The position numbers and the translations under genes are program-made. A stretch of 64,000 nucleotides of DNA from assembly GCF_001625305.1 (NCBI RefSeq), contig NW_017803885.1:124975-188974 (forward strand), in the 5' to 3' direction. The DNA is from Branchiostoma belcheri (lineage: Eukaryota > Chordata > Leptocardii > Amphioxiformes > Branchiostomatidae). Every line of letters starts with the position of its first letter. Within the stretch, counting starts at the first letter, position 1. The notes beneath the pieces were generated by a model. The model did not search any database, had not been told where the DNA came from, and was given only the letters and a program-made list of their open reading frames with translations. Positions 19,561 to 31,011 of this stretch are shown here, one piece after another.

Positions 19561-22500
19561 CTAACATTTCTTAACAGTCAGATAGCAGAGTCCATGTGAG
19601 CACTTGGTCTTTTCCTGATCATTTCTACCTTCTCCTATCTGCACATTTTCCTGAGAACCCTTGTCTAAAGTTTGTGACAGCTGACCAACACTTTCAGCCC
19701 CTGTAGTCAGTACAACAAACAGAGAGTTCTCAGGTACCATGTTGTACAGCTCACAAACTCTCGCACAAAGTCTTGCGAGAGTTTCCGCTAAAATGGACGG
19801 TTCGCACATGGAACTGTTTGCAACCGTGTGCCAGGAATGGAGTTGTACCCAGACAAAGTGTTTGCTTCGAATTTCGCTCTGCGCTTTCGCAAGCGCTTCA
19901 CGATCAGAAACAACAGGAACACAGTGCACAGGGTGGCCGAGGAAAGGTTTTAGACAACTCGCTGTGTCCACCATTGTAGCGGTTTTCTTTTCCCGCGCGA
20001 GGACGCGGAAGTAGCTCTCCGTGTCGCTGACGCTGTTGGCTCCGCCGTGGTCCAACAGGAAACTGGGTCCGTTCGCGATCTTCAGTTGTACGAGCTGCAT
20101 GGCAGCGGCCGCATCCTCTACCTGAAAACAACAATTAGTGAATAAATTACTATTAGACACAAAAACTTGTTCATCCCAAGAACACTGTTATCCATGTGAT
20201 CTCTGCAAAACTCTATGTCTACTTTGTTATTGTCAATGTAGACAGATTTTAACAGTCTTGTATAATGATATGTCTCATCTATGCTGGTTACATTTCAATT
20301 GATCATATCACAGTGTTTTACGTGTTTTACACTTTTTAGGCAAGAGCATTGTAAAATCAGTACAATTCAGTCCATTCATGATAAGGACTGCAAGTTTGAT
20401 TGAACAAGTTTGATATTGCTGCAATTGCATTTGGCAATGATGTAATTAGTAATGTGTAATTAGTTGTCAATGATGTTAATGTCAGGCGTTAGATATTTAT
20501 GTCAGGGATTCTCGAAAACAGGTCTGAGTGCATTTTCCTGTGTAAATAAAATAAATGAAAACTTACCGAATCGTGCCCGCCAGTTCCCGTCTGTATCTCC
20601 TTCCCGAGCAGCTTGCTGGCCAGCGTGCGCAGTTTGGGCTTGAAGCGCCAGGTGGGGTGGTTAAACAGCAGGCTGGTGTCGATGACGTGGGGGTGGATCA
20701 TCTTCAGCGCCTGGGGATTTAATCAGATTTATTAAAAATAAATAATGATAATAATAACTGATATTTGAAGGCATGACTGTAATCTGGATTACAACTTTGG
20801 TTCTCAGATGTTTTAAGTAGAAATATGGGGAGTATTTTATTTATTGTATATATGTACAAATAAACAAATGTGGGGGGTGTGGGGTCATGTGGCGTAGTGG
20901 CAGAGTGCTCGACTCGGAACCAAAAGGTCCTGGGTTCGAGTCCTGACATGCCACCGATCCTGTGCCCTTGGGAAAGGCAGTTTACATGACTTTCCTCACT
21001 TAACTCAAGTGAAAATGAGTACTGTATTTTGTATCTATTGCCCCCCCCCCAGATGATTTACATATTATTAATTACATTAACAAAAAATCAAATTATGATA
21101 CAAACAAAAAAATTAACTACATGATCTAGAAACTATGAAATGAAAGATCGTCTTACCTGAAGGTCATTCTCTAAAGAGTGTCCAACCAAGATGCCGTCCG
21201 GTGGAAGAAGTTCCTGCAGCATTTCTTGCACGTGTTCAAGACGGGTGGTCACATCCTTCAAGTCCTTCTCACAGATGCCACTAAACTGGGTCATATAGTC
21301 CTTAACCAGTCTCCGGGGCTTCACTAAGGAGTTGTAGACTGTCTTTAAGTCTTCTCCGACGACCGAGATACGTGTGAGCTCCTTACCGACTTCCGTCTCG
21401 CACATCTCGCAGTCTATAGCGTACATTGGGCTGGTGTCTGTTGGCGTACAGGTCTCGAACGATACAAAACCCTCTGATAGAGCTGTGTCTGTGTCTAGTG
21501 GGAACCGGTTTGCTCTAAGCTGTTCCCGGTTTAGCAGAAAGTGAGTTCTACCAACTGTAGACTTCTCTCCTGTGTGCTTGGCACAGCTGGCCGATTTTTC
21601 TACAAGATCTGGGTCTACGACCCCGTTTTCTAGGTCTTTACCGAGCTTCTTCTGTGCGGTTTTGCTGACCGGAACGCGAAGCAAGTCCCGCATGAACTCT
21701 CTCGGTCGGCTGTCTGCGACCTTCATCGCTAGCGGAACCTTCTTGTTGGGAAACATGGCCGCCAGTTGTGCAAAGCATTCTGGGTGCTGGGCCAGGTGTT
21801 CCGAGGAGACCCCGTTTAGAACGACCAGGACGACCTTGCGGAGTTTGTTGAAGTTTTGTATCTGACACCAGGGGGCGCTTTTTCGCTTCCCCAGAAAGGC
21901 GTGGAGCAACAGCTGCTGTACCTGCGCCAGACGGAACTCACCTTCGAAAAAAAGAAAAACATACACGTCGCTTGTAAGACCAAAACTAGAGGTAGAATAT
22001 CCGTCGCTTGTATTGAATGAATGAATGAATGAATGAATGAATGAATGAATGAATGAATGAATGAATGAATGAATGAATGATTATCAACCAAGGATTCAGG
22101 ACTGGTGTTCAAAAACTCATTCTTTCCTATCGCAGAGTGGAACTCGCTGTCACCAAGTACAGTAGATGAAAGTAGTCGTTGAAGTACTAGTACATTATCA
22201 TTAGATAGCTTTAAACAATATTTAGAGTAAGATGTTCATTGGTTGAGTGTAATTAACAGGTTGTTCGTGGTAAATGTTAGATCACATGCATCGGTCAGAA
22301 CTCACCTTCAAGGTTGTTCAAGGTCAGGTGGAGGACAGCCTGGGTATCTTGTGAGGATGTCTCCTTCTTGCTTTTGTTCTTATTTTTCTGGTGTTTTGTG
22401 TCTGAATTCTCTGGACCTGAAGACCGACAAAAGTGGAAATTTATTTCAGATGACTTGATAGAAACTTTTAAGAGTGGACAATTTTGCATAAACATGTACA

Positions 22501-23452
22501 TGTAGTGTATGGATGCTGGACTATCTCTCAGCTAATAAAATAAATGTTTTCAAAAATTATTCTATTATGTACGTTGAACCATGTTATGATCTTCTTGCTA
22601 TTCACTCTTTCATATAAATATTTCAGAAAGTTAAACGTAACATATGTCCGTATTTTGTATAACATGACCGACCTTGACTCTGACCTTGTGGAGCCATGAC
22701 GTCATCACTGGACAGGTTGTCCCCAAGGTGACCTTCACCTGCAGACCTGCCCTCGTCCTGAGAAGTCTCACAGTCTGTCTTCTTCTTCTTCTGTTTCTTT
22801 TTCTTCTTGTTCGTCTCAGAACCGTCCGTAAGACGCTCCACAAGTGGCACAGGTGTGTCGTCGTCCACACGCAGTTTCTTAAGACGCTGTTCCTGTCCTT
22901 CAGGTGTGCAGGCTCCGTCTTGAGCCCTTTCCTCCGCTTTGAAGAAAACAGACAAAAGTTGATGCAATCCATAGCTTCCACCAACCTTTCCTGTCCTACT
23001 CAGATATCAGTGTACGTTGGAAAATTCATATCCGAATCAGTACAAAAGCGGGGCTGCACAACAACCATACTCGACACTTAAAACAACCAAAATCAAAATA
23101 TTATACAACCAAATTATACAGATGGATAAATAAGAATAAAAAGTGCGAACAAAAGTGTGCACTGAAAACTCACACCCCATGGATGCAATATGTAAACATT
23201 AGTACAAATAATGATTAATAATAACGTTGATTTGGTTTCATTTGTAAACACGTGCACATGTGTACATGTGTTCGTCTGTCCCCCGCCCCCCTCCCCACCT
23301 TCAAATCGTCTCAACTTCTTCGCCGGTTTTTCTTCCGTCGTGTCTTCAGTCTCGGTCTTTCTTCTCTTTTCTCCACGTCTTGCAAGATGTTTTGCGTTCT
23401 TACTGACACCGTGCCCGCGCTTACTGCGCTTGTTTTTGCCTTTCTTTCCCAT
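19561..23452 (-). CDS. REXO5: REXO5-like DEDDh RNA 3'-5' exonuclease
   Basis: Six minus-strand exons: 23299-23452, 22673-22936, 22306-22416, 21157-21941, 20567-20710 and 19561-20121. They join to 2019 nt (672 aa). The N-terminus is lysine-rich (MGKKGKNKRSKRGHG, and KKKKKQKKKK in exon 2), consistent with nuclear/nucleolar location. The exonuclease core lies at about residues 345-500. Exo I is MYAIDCEMCETE, Exo II VGHSLENDL, and Exo III GHDSVEDAAAAMQL, formed across the exon 5/6 junction. HVIDTSLLF matches the family's HVIDTS motif. All DEDDh residues are present. Human REXO5 (774 aa) has two C-terminal RRMs. Here the C-terminal 130 residues are shorter and no clear RRM is seen, so this may be a related REXO1/5-type protein. 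The start at MGKKGK is preferred over an upstream in-frame ATG at 23512 because the lysine-rich start fits the family. Confidence 0.88.
20876..21045 (+). mobile_element. tRNA-derived SINE
   Basis: The head is TGGCGTAGTGGCAGAGTGCT (A box) with GGGTTCGAGTCCT (B box), followed by a tail phrase CCCTTGGGAAAGGCAGTTTA and CTTTCCTCACTTAACTC that is typical of deuterostome tRNA-SINE bodies. It lies in the intron between exons 4 and 5 of the REXO5-like gene. The head does not fold as an intact tRNA. Confidence 0.75.
22014..22082. repeat. (GAAT)n microsatellite
   Basis: About 17 perfect tetranucleotide units in an intron of the REXO5-like gene. Confidence 0.95.
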
Positions 23453-23514
23453 TTTTGTGCGCAGGTTTCGCCAAAAACTGATCCAAGTCCGCACGAGGGG
23501 GTGAAAGGTCATCT

Positions 23515-24330
23515 ATGGCCTGTACCACTGTAGCGTAGGGTGGTCTACACTAGCACCTTTCAAGGTTAATTAATATTCAAAACTACAGGCAATATATGTA
23601 CAGTTTTGCGTAAATTGAGCTTAAAAAACAATGTTTTTTTAGGAGTGTTATAACGCTTTTGTGGCTATATATTTGACTTGCTGATCATATTTTACCTTAT
23701 GCTAGTTATAGTACCCTTTAATGAGTGGAATAGTCTCTCCACCTACCAGCGTACACGCCTTACTTGTTCCATTGTTTACCTGGCCCAGGTAATCTTTGGC
23801 ACGGTTCCAGCGCTCGGAAAGAAAGCCTTCTCAGAATACCTGGACGGACGGGGGACTTTTGAAGGGACTTCACCAAAGTTTCACCGTCATAAACTTAGTT
23901 AACATGTTGCATGACGCCAAGCCTTAGTAATGCTTCTTGTTGTGAACTATTTACAGTTGGGCTATTCCATTCTAGTTCAGGCATGCATTGAAAAAACGTT
24001 TTAGAAAATCAATCTATTGAGCCTAAAATACACATTGGCTACCATTGTTTATTATACTGAGCTGTTGATATCTTTAGTAAAATACTACTTGACTTTTAAC
24101 CAGATACAGAAATAGCTGTCTTAGTCAACAAAACGCACAAGACATGTCACAAGTTATGATCTATATATAGATACAGAGGGGGTTACCGTGGTTTGAACCT
24201 ATGTTCTTTTGAAACCAGAGCAACAGTTTCTCTCAAGTTATTTCGGGGAACGAAACATCAGCATATTAAAAGTCCCTCGGAGCTTTCGGAAACTTAGTAA
24301 GTTGTCAGTCTCCTAAGAATAGCTCAAGCT
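23515..24330. other. Intergenic region, no gene recognised
   Basis: Lies between the divergent REXO5-like gene and TNF-ligand gene, so it should hold both promoters. A short open frame at 23678-23902 has no recognisable homology. GGGGGACTTTTGAAGGGACT near 23850 is loosely kappaB-like but does not match the consensus well. Confidence 0.4.
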
Positions 24331-24335
24331 TTGAG

Positions 24336-24343
24336 TATAAAAG
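24336..24343 (+). promoter_or_regulatory. Possible TATA box
   Basis: TATAAAAG in the context TTTGAGTATAAAAGCTTCG, 970 bp upstream of the TNF-ligand start codon. It implies a long 5' UTR or an unseen 5' exon, so it is only a candidate. Confidence 0.3.
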
Positions 24344-24649
24344 CTTCGAGAATGTTTGGCAAAAAAAGTACATAAAAAGCTGTTTACACGATTAGGTAAA
24401 CGGTTTGTAGGCTTTGTACATGGATCACAGCAAGGAGCCCGTCCAGTAAATATATCAGTGGAACAATCTACTTTTAAACACTGTGTTTGGACCGTCTTTC
24501 GCGGTTGTGTTGTGCTGTGTTGTGTTGTGTTTCGTTGACGAAATCTACGGTTTTCAACTTGAGCAAAACACAGTTTCGGAGACCACGGCTATACTTCCGC
24601 ATCTTTCCTACAACCCCAACTGAGCAACGTTCACAGATCGTCAACTGTG

Positions 24650-25145
24650 AGATACGTCGAAAGGAAACATCTGTGACTCAACTCTTCTCAGGGAGCGCTT
24701 TGGCTGTAATCGGTGTGCGACAGCTCTCAAGGTAACATTGGACTCTGGCCAGTTCGCCCTTTGCAGAGTTGCGATAGTGAAACTTCAGGCGTCGATTAGA
24801 ACACAAACAGAGGACGGCGAGTGAGTTACGATAGTGAAAGAGCCAATTAGGATACAAACAAATAGAAGGCGGAACTGTCTTATGACCGAAACTTTAGTTC
24901 ACAGACCAAATCCGAGAAAAACAAGCTTCGCTGACATAATTTGTGTGGTAACAAGAAGGCAGTGACTTGAGTCGCGTGTGGCCGCAGAAGAAACCCATGT
25001 AGTGAACGTCCAAAGGAAACATCTGTGGACCATTGAACGCAAGTTTGCTGGATTCTGGCCAACACGTTGCCGAGTCGCGATAGTGAAACCTTAGGCGGTC
25101 AATTTAGAGCACAAACAAAGAACGGTGGGTGTACGTAACGCCAGG
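24650..25145 (+). repeat. Imperfect direct duplication upstream of the TNF-ligand gene
   Basis: The blocks at about 24657-24830 and 25010-25130 share AAAGGAAACATCTGTG, GGACTCTGGCC/GGATTCTGGCC, CGATAGTGAAAC, AGGCG..GTC..TTAGA and ACACAAACA. They are diverged, spaced about 360 bp apart, and precede the first coding exon. They could be duplicated regulatory or 5' UTR sequence. Confidence 0.6.
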
Positions 25146-25314
25146 ACTCGTGACTGAAACTTTGCCGCCAATTTTCCCCAGGCCAAAACAAGTTGTACAA
25201 GTCCGTGGGAGTCAGTGACTTGAATATTGAGTTGTGTGGGAAGCAGTCTCAAGAAACTGACATTTAACAGCGTGTACTACAGAATAAGACCATGTAGGAA
25301 ACGCATGAACGACT

Positions 25315-26090
25315 ATGATGGACTCTGACGTTGAAAGTAACAGTACAGAGTTTGCGGGGAAAGTCGGGCGGTGCAGGTGTTTGCTGTACGGCGCTGTGTG
25401 CGTAACTCTTCTGATCACCGTGGGAGTGTCTGTAACCAGCCTGGCCATCACTCTACACTACCGGCGTGTCTTACAAGGAGGCGAGGCAGGGGCGTCTTCA
25501 GGTGTTTCCTTACAGGTGAGACGTACGTCTTCTTAAGATAATGGAAATTTGGGGGGGGGGGAGCTTAAGGGGTCAGTTGTGGGTAGAGGTTGACAAAACA
25601 CAGAGTTACAGTGGGGAGGTAGGGCGTTCATGCTACATGATCAATTGTAAACCGCCTACCCCCACCCCCTTTCCCCCACCCCCTTTCCCCCACCCCCGTT
25701 TCAAAATTTTCATCGAGGGGTTTGGGTCGTCAGAAAGTTTCTCAGTGAAGAGGTTTAGGTAAGGTTGTATCAGATTGGTATCACTTTCACTTTCATACAT
25801 ACAGGTGTCACGAGGCAGGTCAAATATACGATATAAGGTATCAAGTTACAGTCATGTATAATTTCAGGACTAGCATTGTATGAGATCGTTGTTGTACGTC
25901 GACGTCGTAATCTACATGTAAATATGCATGCAATGCCACCCCCCCCCCCCACACACACACACAGACACACAAACACACACACGNNNNNNNNNNNNNNNNN
26001 NNNACACACACAGACACAGACACACAAACACACACACGCACAGACACACACACACACACACGCGCACAGACACACACACACACACGCACA

Positions 26091-26149
<59 letters not shown>

Positions 26150-28632
26150 ACACACGCACAGACACAGACACACAAACACACACACGAACAGAGAATGAAA
26201 GTAAAAGGTGACGACAGCTTTGTTCTGCCTTGTGAATTAGACTAGGTTACCTGGGCGAAAATGAAAGTTAAAGCACGCGCGCATTGTCTTGGTCCCTGCG
26301 AAAATATGTGAACTTCGGACTATTTGCTAGATAACCGGTCGTCTAATCATCTGTAAAAATAGCAAAAACATCACACGTGTTTTGTAATGCCTGACAACAA
26401 ACAGATGGCCATTGGTGCATAAACACAAAAGGTCACAGTATTAAAAGGCAGTCCCATAGCCTTTTTGAGGCCGTAGAGGCAGTGTAGCCTCGTGTGCAGG
26501 CCTCCGGGCAGGTACATACTGCGTTTTGTAGAATTTTCATGCGTTCTTTTGATTCCGCCACGGATGGAAACCTTCTCTCGGCGACTGGTTGTAGGATGGC
26601 CGGCAAGTGAATGCGTTACAAACGCGTTAAAATCTCTATAAAACGCAGTATCAGGACACCCCACCCCCCGGAAGCCTTCACTGGAGGCTAGAGGCAGTGT
26701 AGTGCGTATGGGAAAGTGGAGCCCATCCCCCTCCTTCCACTGCCCTTTATCTCACCAACCGAAGTCAGGTACCAATTTTCCAGGCTAGATGTTGTGGCCT
26801 TTTTCAGGGACACAACGTCTAGTCTACCCAGGAATGCCAGGAATCGAACCCTTGACCCCTGGATCTTGTGTCCGTTAACGTTAGCACAAATAACACTCGG
26901 CCAAATGTTTAATAACTGACGCGGTGGTCAATAGAAACAACACGCACCTCTTGGACCGGTAATCTCGCTTCTGTGTCACAAGTATGAGGCCGAGGCTTGA
27001 CGCCTTCTAAATCGATATGCTACTGTTTTAGTTTGTTTTCACTTTCCATTCACCTACCTGTGTTTTCAGACGGTCTCACCTGACGGGACGGGGGAGTCCA
27101 AACCGTGCACCAGCAGAGGTATGCTCTTTTTTATTCGTTTTTATTCATTATGCTCACCTTCGCAAAAGGAAAACGAATGTTGTGCTTCGTTCCGTCTCCT
27201 TTTCCTAACAAATAAACAAATAAGGTCAAAGATATTGCCCATACGATTGTCGCCATAGTGACTGGTGCTGTAGCAGGCACCCTGTGGTGTTGGATGACAT
27301 TATGTAGCAAGTGGCAGGACAGTGTTGGAGGGACTGGTCATCTTGTATATCATCTTATTTCTTGGAATAATGTCACATTCAAACATCAGTTCTGTAATTT
27401 CATATTTCCCGCCATTTTGTCCAGACTGTTTGCCATGGCACCTGCCAGCTGTCGGTGACGTCATCGAGAGGAACACCAGCTTCCACCTGCCAGTGGCGCT
27501 CCTAGCGGGCAGAACGGGACTGCAGGCAGCGTCGGGTAAATTAAATTGTCTATTAGTACAAATAATAGAAAGTTCATTGTAAGTTCTTGCTCGTAGGCTA
27601 ATCACAGGTAAAGAAACTGTTACATGCAACATAAAAATGAAGGATGGACAAGGAATATCAATATAGTATGTGACTACTCTTAATCTTACTACTAAACACT
27701 TAATTCTAACTTATTGGGTTTGACTTCTTTAGACGAAGGACCCCACGTTTTGTATAATATTATGTGTGGGTTTTGTGATGTTAAAAGGAGAGTAGCTGTC
27801 TTTTGATAATAGTCTTTCTTTGACGACGCGGGCTTGATTATCTACACTTACTTGCTTACATAAATGAAAGAAAGTGGGAGGTTCTGAATTCTCTTTGTTT
27901 TCAGCAGGTCCGAGCCGGATAGTGGACTGGCAGTCTGGCGGAGGCGGAGCTTCGTACCTTGCGCACGGCATGCAGTACAGCCGAGAGGAGGGTAGCCTGG
28001 TGGTGCCGCTTACAGGCTACTACAATATCTACTGCCAGGTACGCTTCACACACAATCCGCTAGATGGCGCACCGACACCGTATTAGTTGTTCACTTCTAT
28101 GTCGGTATGCACTTACCAAACTTTGTTCTGACTAAGAACGCCTAAAACTTTAAAAGATAATGATAGAACAGCTGTACGCTTTTAAAAAAAATGAATTTTT
28201 GAAAATGTTAATTGGTATTTTAGAGCGTGTTTACTCATTTTTCGCCTTTTTTTAATTATTCACTGCAGCAATTCTTTAGGGCATAGATCCTAACTAAGTC
28301 CTTGCAGGTGCAATGTATGAACTTTAATTATTCATCCATTTTAGATACAATTCAGACATTTTCCGCCAGAGGGAGCTACAGACACGGGCTCCCCGCACAT
28401 GTCCTTCACGGTGTACCAGCTGCCCAGGTCACCCCCCGCCTACCGCATCATGACGGGAGGTGGTACAGTCCGCACCGTGCTGGAAGGTGGGCCGTGGGCG
28501 AAAACATTTTACGTTGAAGGGGTGTTCAGGCTCCAGGCGAGGGACCACCTGTATGTGACGGTGTCCGACTTGGACAAGGTGAACCCGAACGAAGATGTCA
28601 CGTATTTTGGGGCGTTCTTAGTCTCGCGGTAA
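25315..28632 (+). CDS. TNF-superfamily ligand (type II membrane protein)
   Basis: Five exons, 25315-25515, 27070-27118, 27425-27535, 27905-28038 and 28345-28632, join to 783 nt (260 aa), with intron phases 0, 1, 1 and 0. There is a short N-terminal cytoplasmic part, one transmembrane segment at about residues 23-47, then a short stalk. The TNF homology domain fills about residues 105-260, close to the usual 150. Diagnostic strands are VDWQSGGGASYLAHGMQYSR, LVVPLTGYYNIYCQ (family: L.VP..GLYYIYSQV), FYVEGVFRLQARDHLYVTVS and the terminal TYFGAFLVSR (TRAIL-like: FFGAFLVG). Such ligands trimerise and bind TNF receptors in apoptosis and immune signalling; the receptor is unknown here. No furin site is obvious. 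Exon 4 has a CAGCAG tandem acceptor, so a one-residue splice variant is possible. Confidence 0.92.
25948..26195. repeat. (CA)n microsatellite with assembly gap
   Basis: ACACAC/ACAGAC tract interrupted by 20 Ns (25984-26003), in intron 1 of the TNF-ligand gene. Open frames here on both strands are artefacts. Confidence 0.95.
26818..26902 (-). mobile_element. tRNA-derived SINE fragment
   Basis: The minus strand has GGCCGAGTGTTATTTGTGC (A-box-like) and AGGGTTCGATTCCTGGCA (a good B box) about 40 bases apart. It lies in intron 1 of the TNF-ligand gene. It is tRNA-like but without an intact cloverleaf. Confidence 0.5.
27225..27350 (+). repeat. Interspersed repeat 'CCATGGTAACTGGTG' family, copy in the TNF gene
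   Basis: GTGACTGGTGCTGTAGCAGG, CACCCTGTGGTGTTGGATGA and TAGCAAGTGGCAGGACAGTG match the copies in the kelch gene (11290-11515 and 12480-12605). Here it lies in the intron before coding exon 3. Confidence 0.6.
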
Positions 28633-28727
28633 AAGACGAGGAAAAACAAAGAAATATTTCCAATATTTGCCTTAGAAGAAAATCAAAAGATTTTAGAGCA
28701 ACGACAATCCGTGACCACATACAGTTA

Positions 28728-28873
28728 GCCTCTACCAGGCTTCAGAGTCGACTGGAAACAGTAAAAATTGGCCACGTGGAGCAGCAAATTGCACTCCCTT
28801 GGCATGTGATCCGTCTATTTGGTTAATTTCCACTTTTTCCTGCCGCCTCTGAAGCCTTGTATACGTAGAGGCT
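28728..28873. mobile_element. MITE with GCCTCTACCAGGCTTC ends
   Basis: It begins GCCTCTACCAGGCTTCAGAG and ends CTCTGAAGCCTTG..TACGTAGAGGC, its inverse apart from a small insertion. It is about 146 bp long, non-coding, and holds ATTGGCCA/TTGGTTAAT internally. A related element is at 52651-52861. It lies in the 3' flank of the TNF-ligand gene. Confidence 0.7.
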
Positions 28874-28874
28874 A

Positions 28875-29735
28875 CTATACAGTTAAAACTGCCTTTGGAG
28901 ACCACTTGAGGCACCAAAGAGAATGGCCACAGTTGACAGGTGACCACTGTGAAGAAGAATCTTAATGTTTGTTGCCTGGTTTAACAGAATACTTTACGTC
29001 TTTCTGTACTGGTTATAACCAGAAAACCGACGATAATATGTCGATATTAATTTTATCATGATCATTTATCCGGAATCAGTGCAATCAATGATGGCATGAA
29101 ACCCAGAAAAGCTAAGCTTAAATCTTTAGCACATATTCAGATGCATTTTGTGCATCATGATACATTGTATTAATGCTTTATACTGTAAAATGAAATATTG
29201 TACATAAACAAATTCAAATGATGACAGCTTCAAATTGAGCTGTACATTGTCTGCCTACCGCATGGAAAAAGAAACACTGCCAACTGCTAATACATTTTTA
29301 TCGATCCAATAAATAGATCGATATTCTAGACAATCGATATCGATTCTAAAGAAATCTAAATGGAGAAATCACCATGTATATAGCAATTTCATATTTCTAT
29401 TTTTTGTAAATATTTTCATAAATATTAAATATAGAAGCCCACATGACATATGCCCAAGCATAAGCATACAGGCAAGCCAAAGACAATTTGTACATAAGAA
29501 AAAAAAAATTCCAACCGGGATTATTATCATTGAAGGGAATGTGGGATTCAACACTGGTATCGATATATGGACGGTAAACAGAATCATATGATGTAACATT
29601 TATGCTAATCATAATTTTACTGACTTTATAATTAATTCATCAAATAAATGGATGGTGTTTCCAAATGAGTTTTCGCTGTGTTCTTTTGGAACTTAAATGC
29701 ACGTATTAAGGCTCGTATACCATCGGCATACAGTG
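28875..29735. other. No gene recognised
   Basis: AT-rich 3' flank with several ATCGAT palindromes around 29296-29345 (AGATCGATATTCT, CAATCGATATCGATT). No coding exon is seen. Confidence 0.4.
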
Positions 29736-29736
29736 T

Positions 29737-29828
29737 AAATTGGCCAGGCAATTACCAATAGCCATACAGTATTCATTTGCCACCGAATGGATACAGTCTG
29801 GCTAGTGGTAACTTCCTGGCCAATTTGA
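29737..29828. mobile_element. Fold-back element, 92 bp
   Basis: AAATTGGCCAGGCAATTACC at the left and its near-inverse GGTAACTTCCTGGCCAATTT at the right enclose about 40 bp. This is a hairpin-forming MITE-like sequence. Confidence 0.6.
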
Positions 29829-30029
29829 TATTGTCTGACGGCCACCGAAAGATCGGTTTGGAGATTAATTCAAAGGTACACCCTGCATTTTGGTGTTGTT
29901 AACAATAATTGAAAGGTGAATCGGAATAACATAATGATTGACTGAAAAGTTGGGGTTTTTTTCGTCACAGGGAAGAATTTTCTTAACTTAGAAGGAACTC
30001 AGCACTATTGTATTAAAAGAGCGAGTCAA

Positions 30030-30468
30030 AAATGGACAGAAACTATAGAATATGATTTTTGCCGCATTTTATTGAATCTAATATCCACTCTCTCTAGTTA
30101 CCTTCGCCAGGAAGGTTATATTTTCACTTACGTTTGTCATTCTTCATTATGTCTGTTGATCAACAAAATAACTCAAGAACAGCTGGATGGATTGGTTTCA
30201 TACTTTATATTTGGGGCATTAAAAGTTAAGCGAGGGTGAACATCATTAAACATGTCTTATTCAAATTTGGGTCTCATTTGCAGAATTTATGAGGAAATTA
30301 TGGAATGGCCTTCTTTGTTAAGATAATTGGGTGGAGAATATGTTAAACTGATGTAATTCATGCAAATAATCTTATTTGTATAATCATGGGGAATAATCTT
30401 TAATCTATCAGTCATAATAAAGGTTAACATCATTTGGCGAAGGTATGAGATCGTGGAACTCTAGTTAG
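30030..30468 (+). repeat. Interspersed repeat 'GGTTATATTTTCA..CTAGTT', copy 1
   Basis: Shared with 39295-39765 and, more distantly, 55930-56740. Landmarks: GAAGGTTATATTTTCA, CTGTTG(A/G)TCAACAA(G/A)ATAACTC, AAGAACAGCTGGATGGATTG, and the end GGTATGAGATCGTGGAACTCTAGTT. Copies 1 and 2 also share unique flanks because they lie just downstream of two duplicated genes. Confidence 0.75.
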
Positions 30469-30569
30469 ACTCTAGATCAGACCAAAAACAAAACTCAGAA
30501 AACTTTCAAGGCACGAATGTAGGCAGCCATTGGCTGCTGGTCGTCACGTGGGAGGGTTCGGTCATGACG

Positions 30570-30957
30570 TCACTCATCAGGCCTGCAGGAGAAGGCTGCC
30601 ACGCCCTCCTGGGTGCAGTACATGCCGTCCGGACAGGAGGCGCTGCTGCACTGGTAGGGCTCCACCAGGCGAACGGTCGGGGCTGGAACAAGGCAGGAAC
30701 ATATCTCGATCACCCTACATGACGTCTATGAATAAAGTTTACTTTAACTACAAGCTTTGACTAGGCAACTAAAGTAGCCTCGGTTCTAATCACACAGCTA
30801 GCCTAGCGCCTTACCATCTTAAATGCTTCTGCAATGGGAGTGCATAGAATTTCAAAGCGACACATTTTCTTGTGCTTGTCGAAAACAAATTGGGTTTCTT
30901 TGCTGGAACATTTAAGACCGATCAATTGTATATATACCGACCAAAATATATACCGAT

Positions 30958-31011
<54 letters not shown>

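Noticed and set aside
20880-20955. Candidate functional tRNA gene
   Set aside because: A and B boxes are good, but the acceptor stem does not pair and a SINE body follows.
23678-23902. 74-residue open frame between the REXO5-like and TNF genes
   Set aside because: PFNEWNSLS is reminiscent of LINE C-termini but too short and isolated to call.
25770-26245. Long open frames on both strands rich in Thr/His or Val/Cys
   Set aside because: They run through a (CA)n microsatellite and a 20-N gap; no coding signal.
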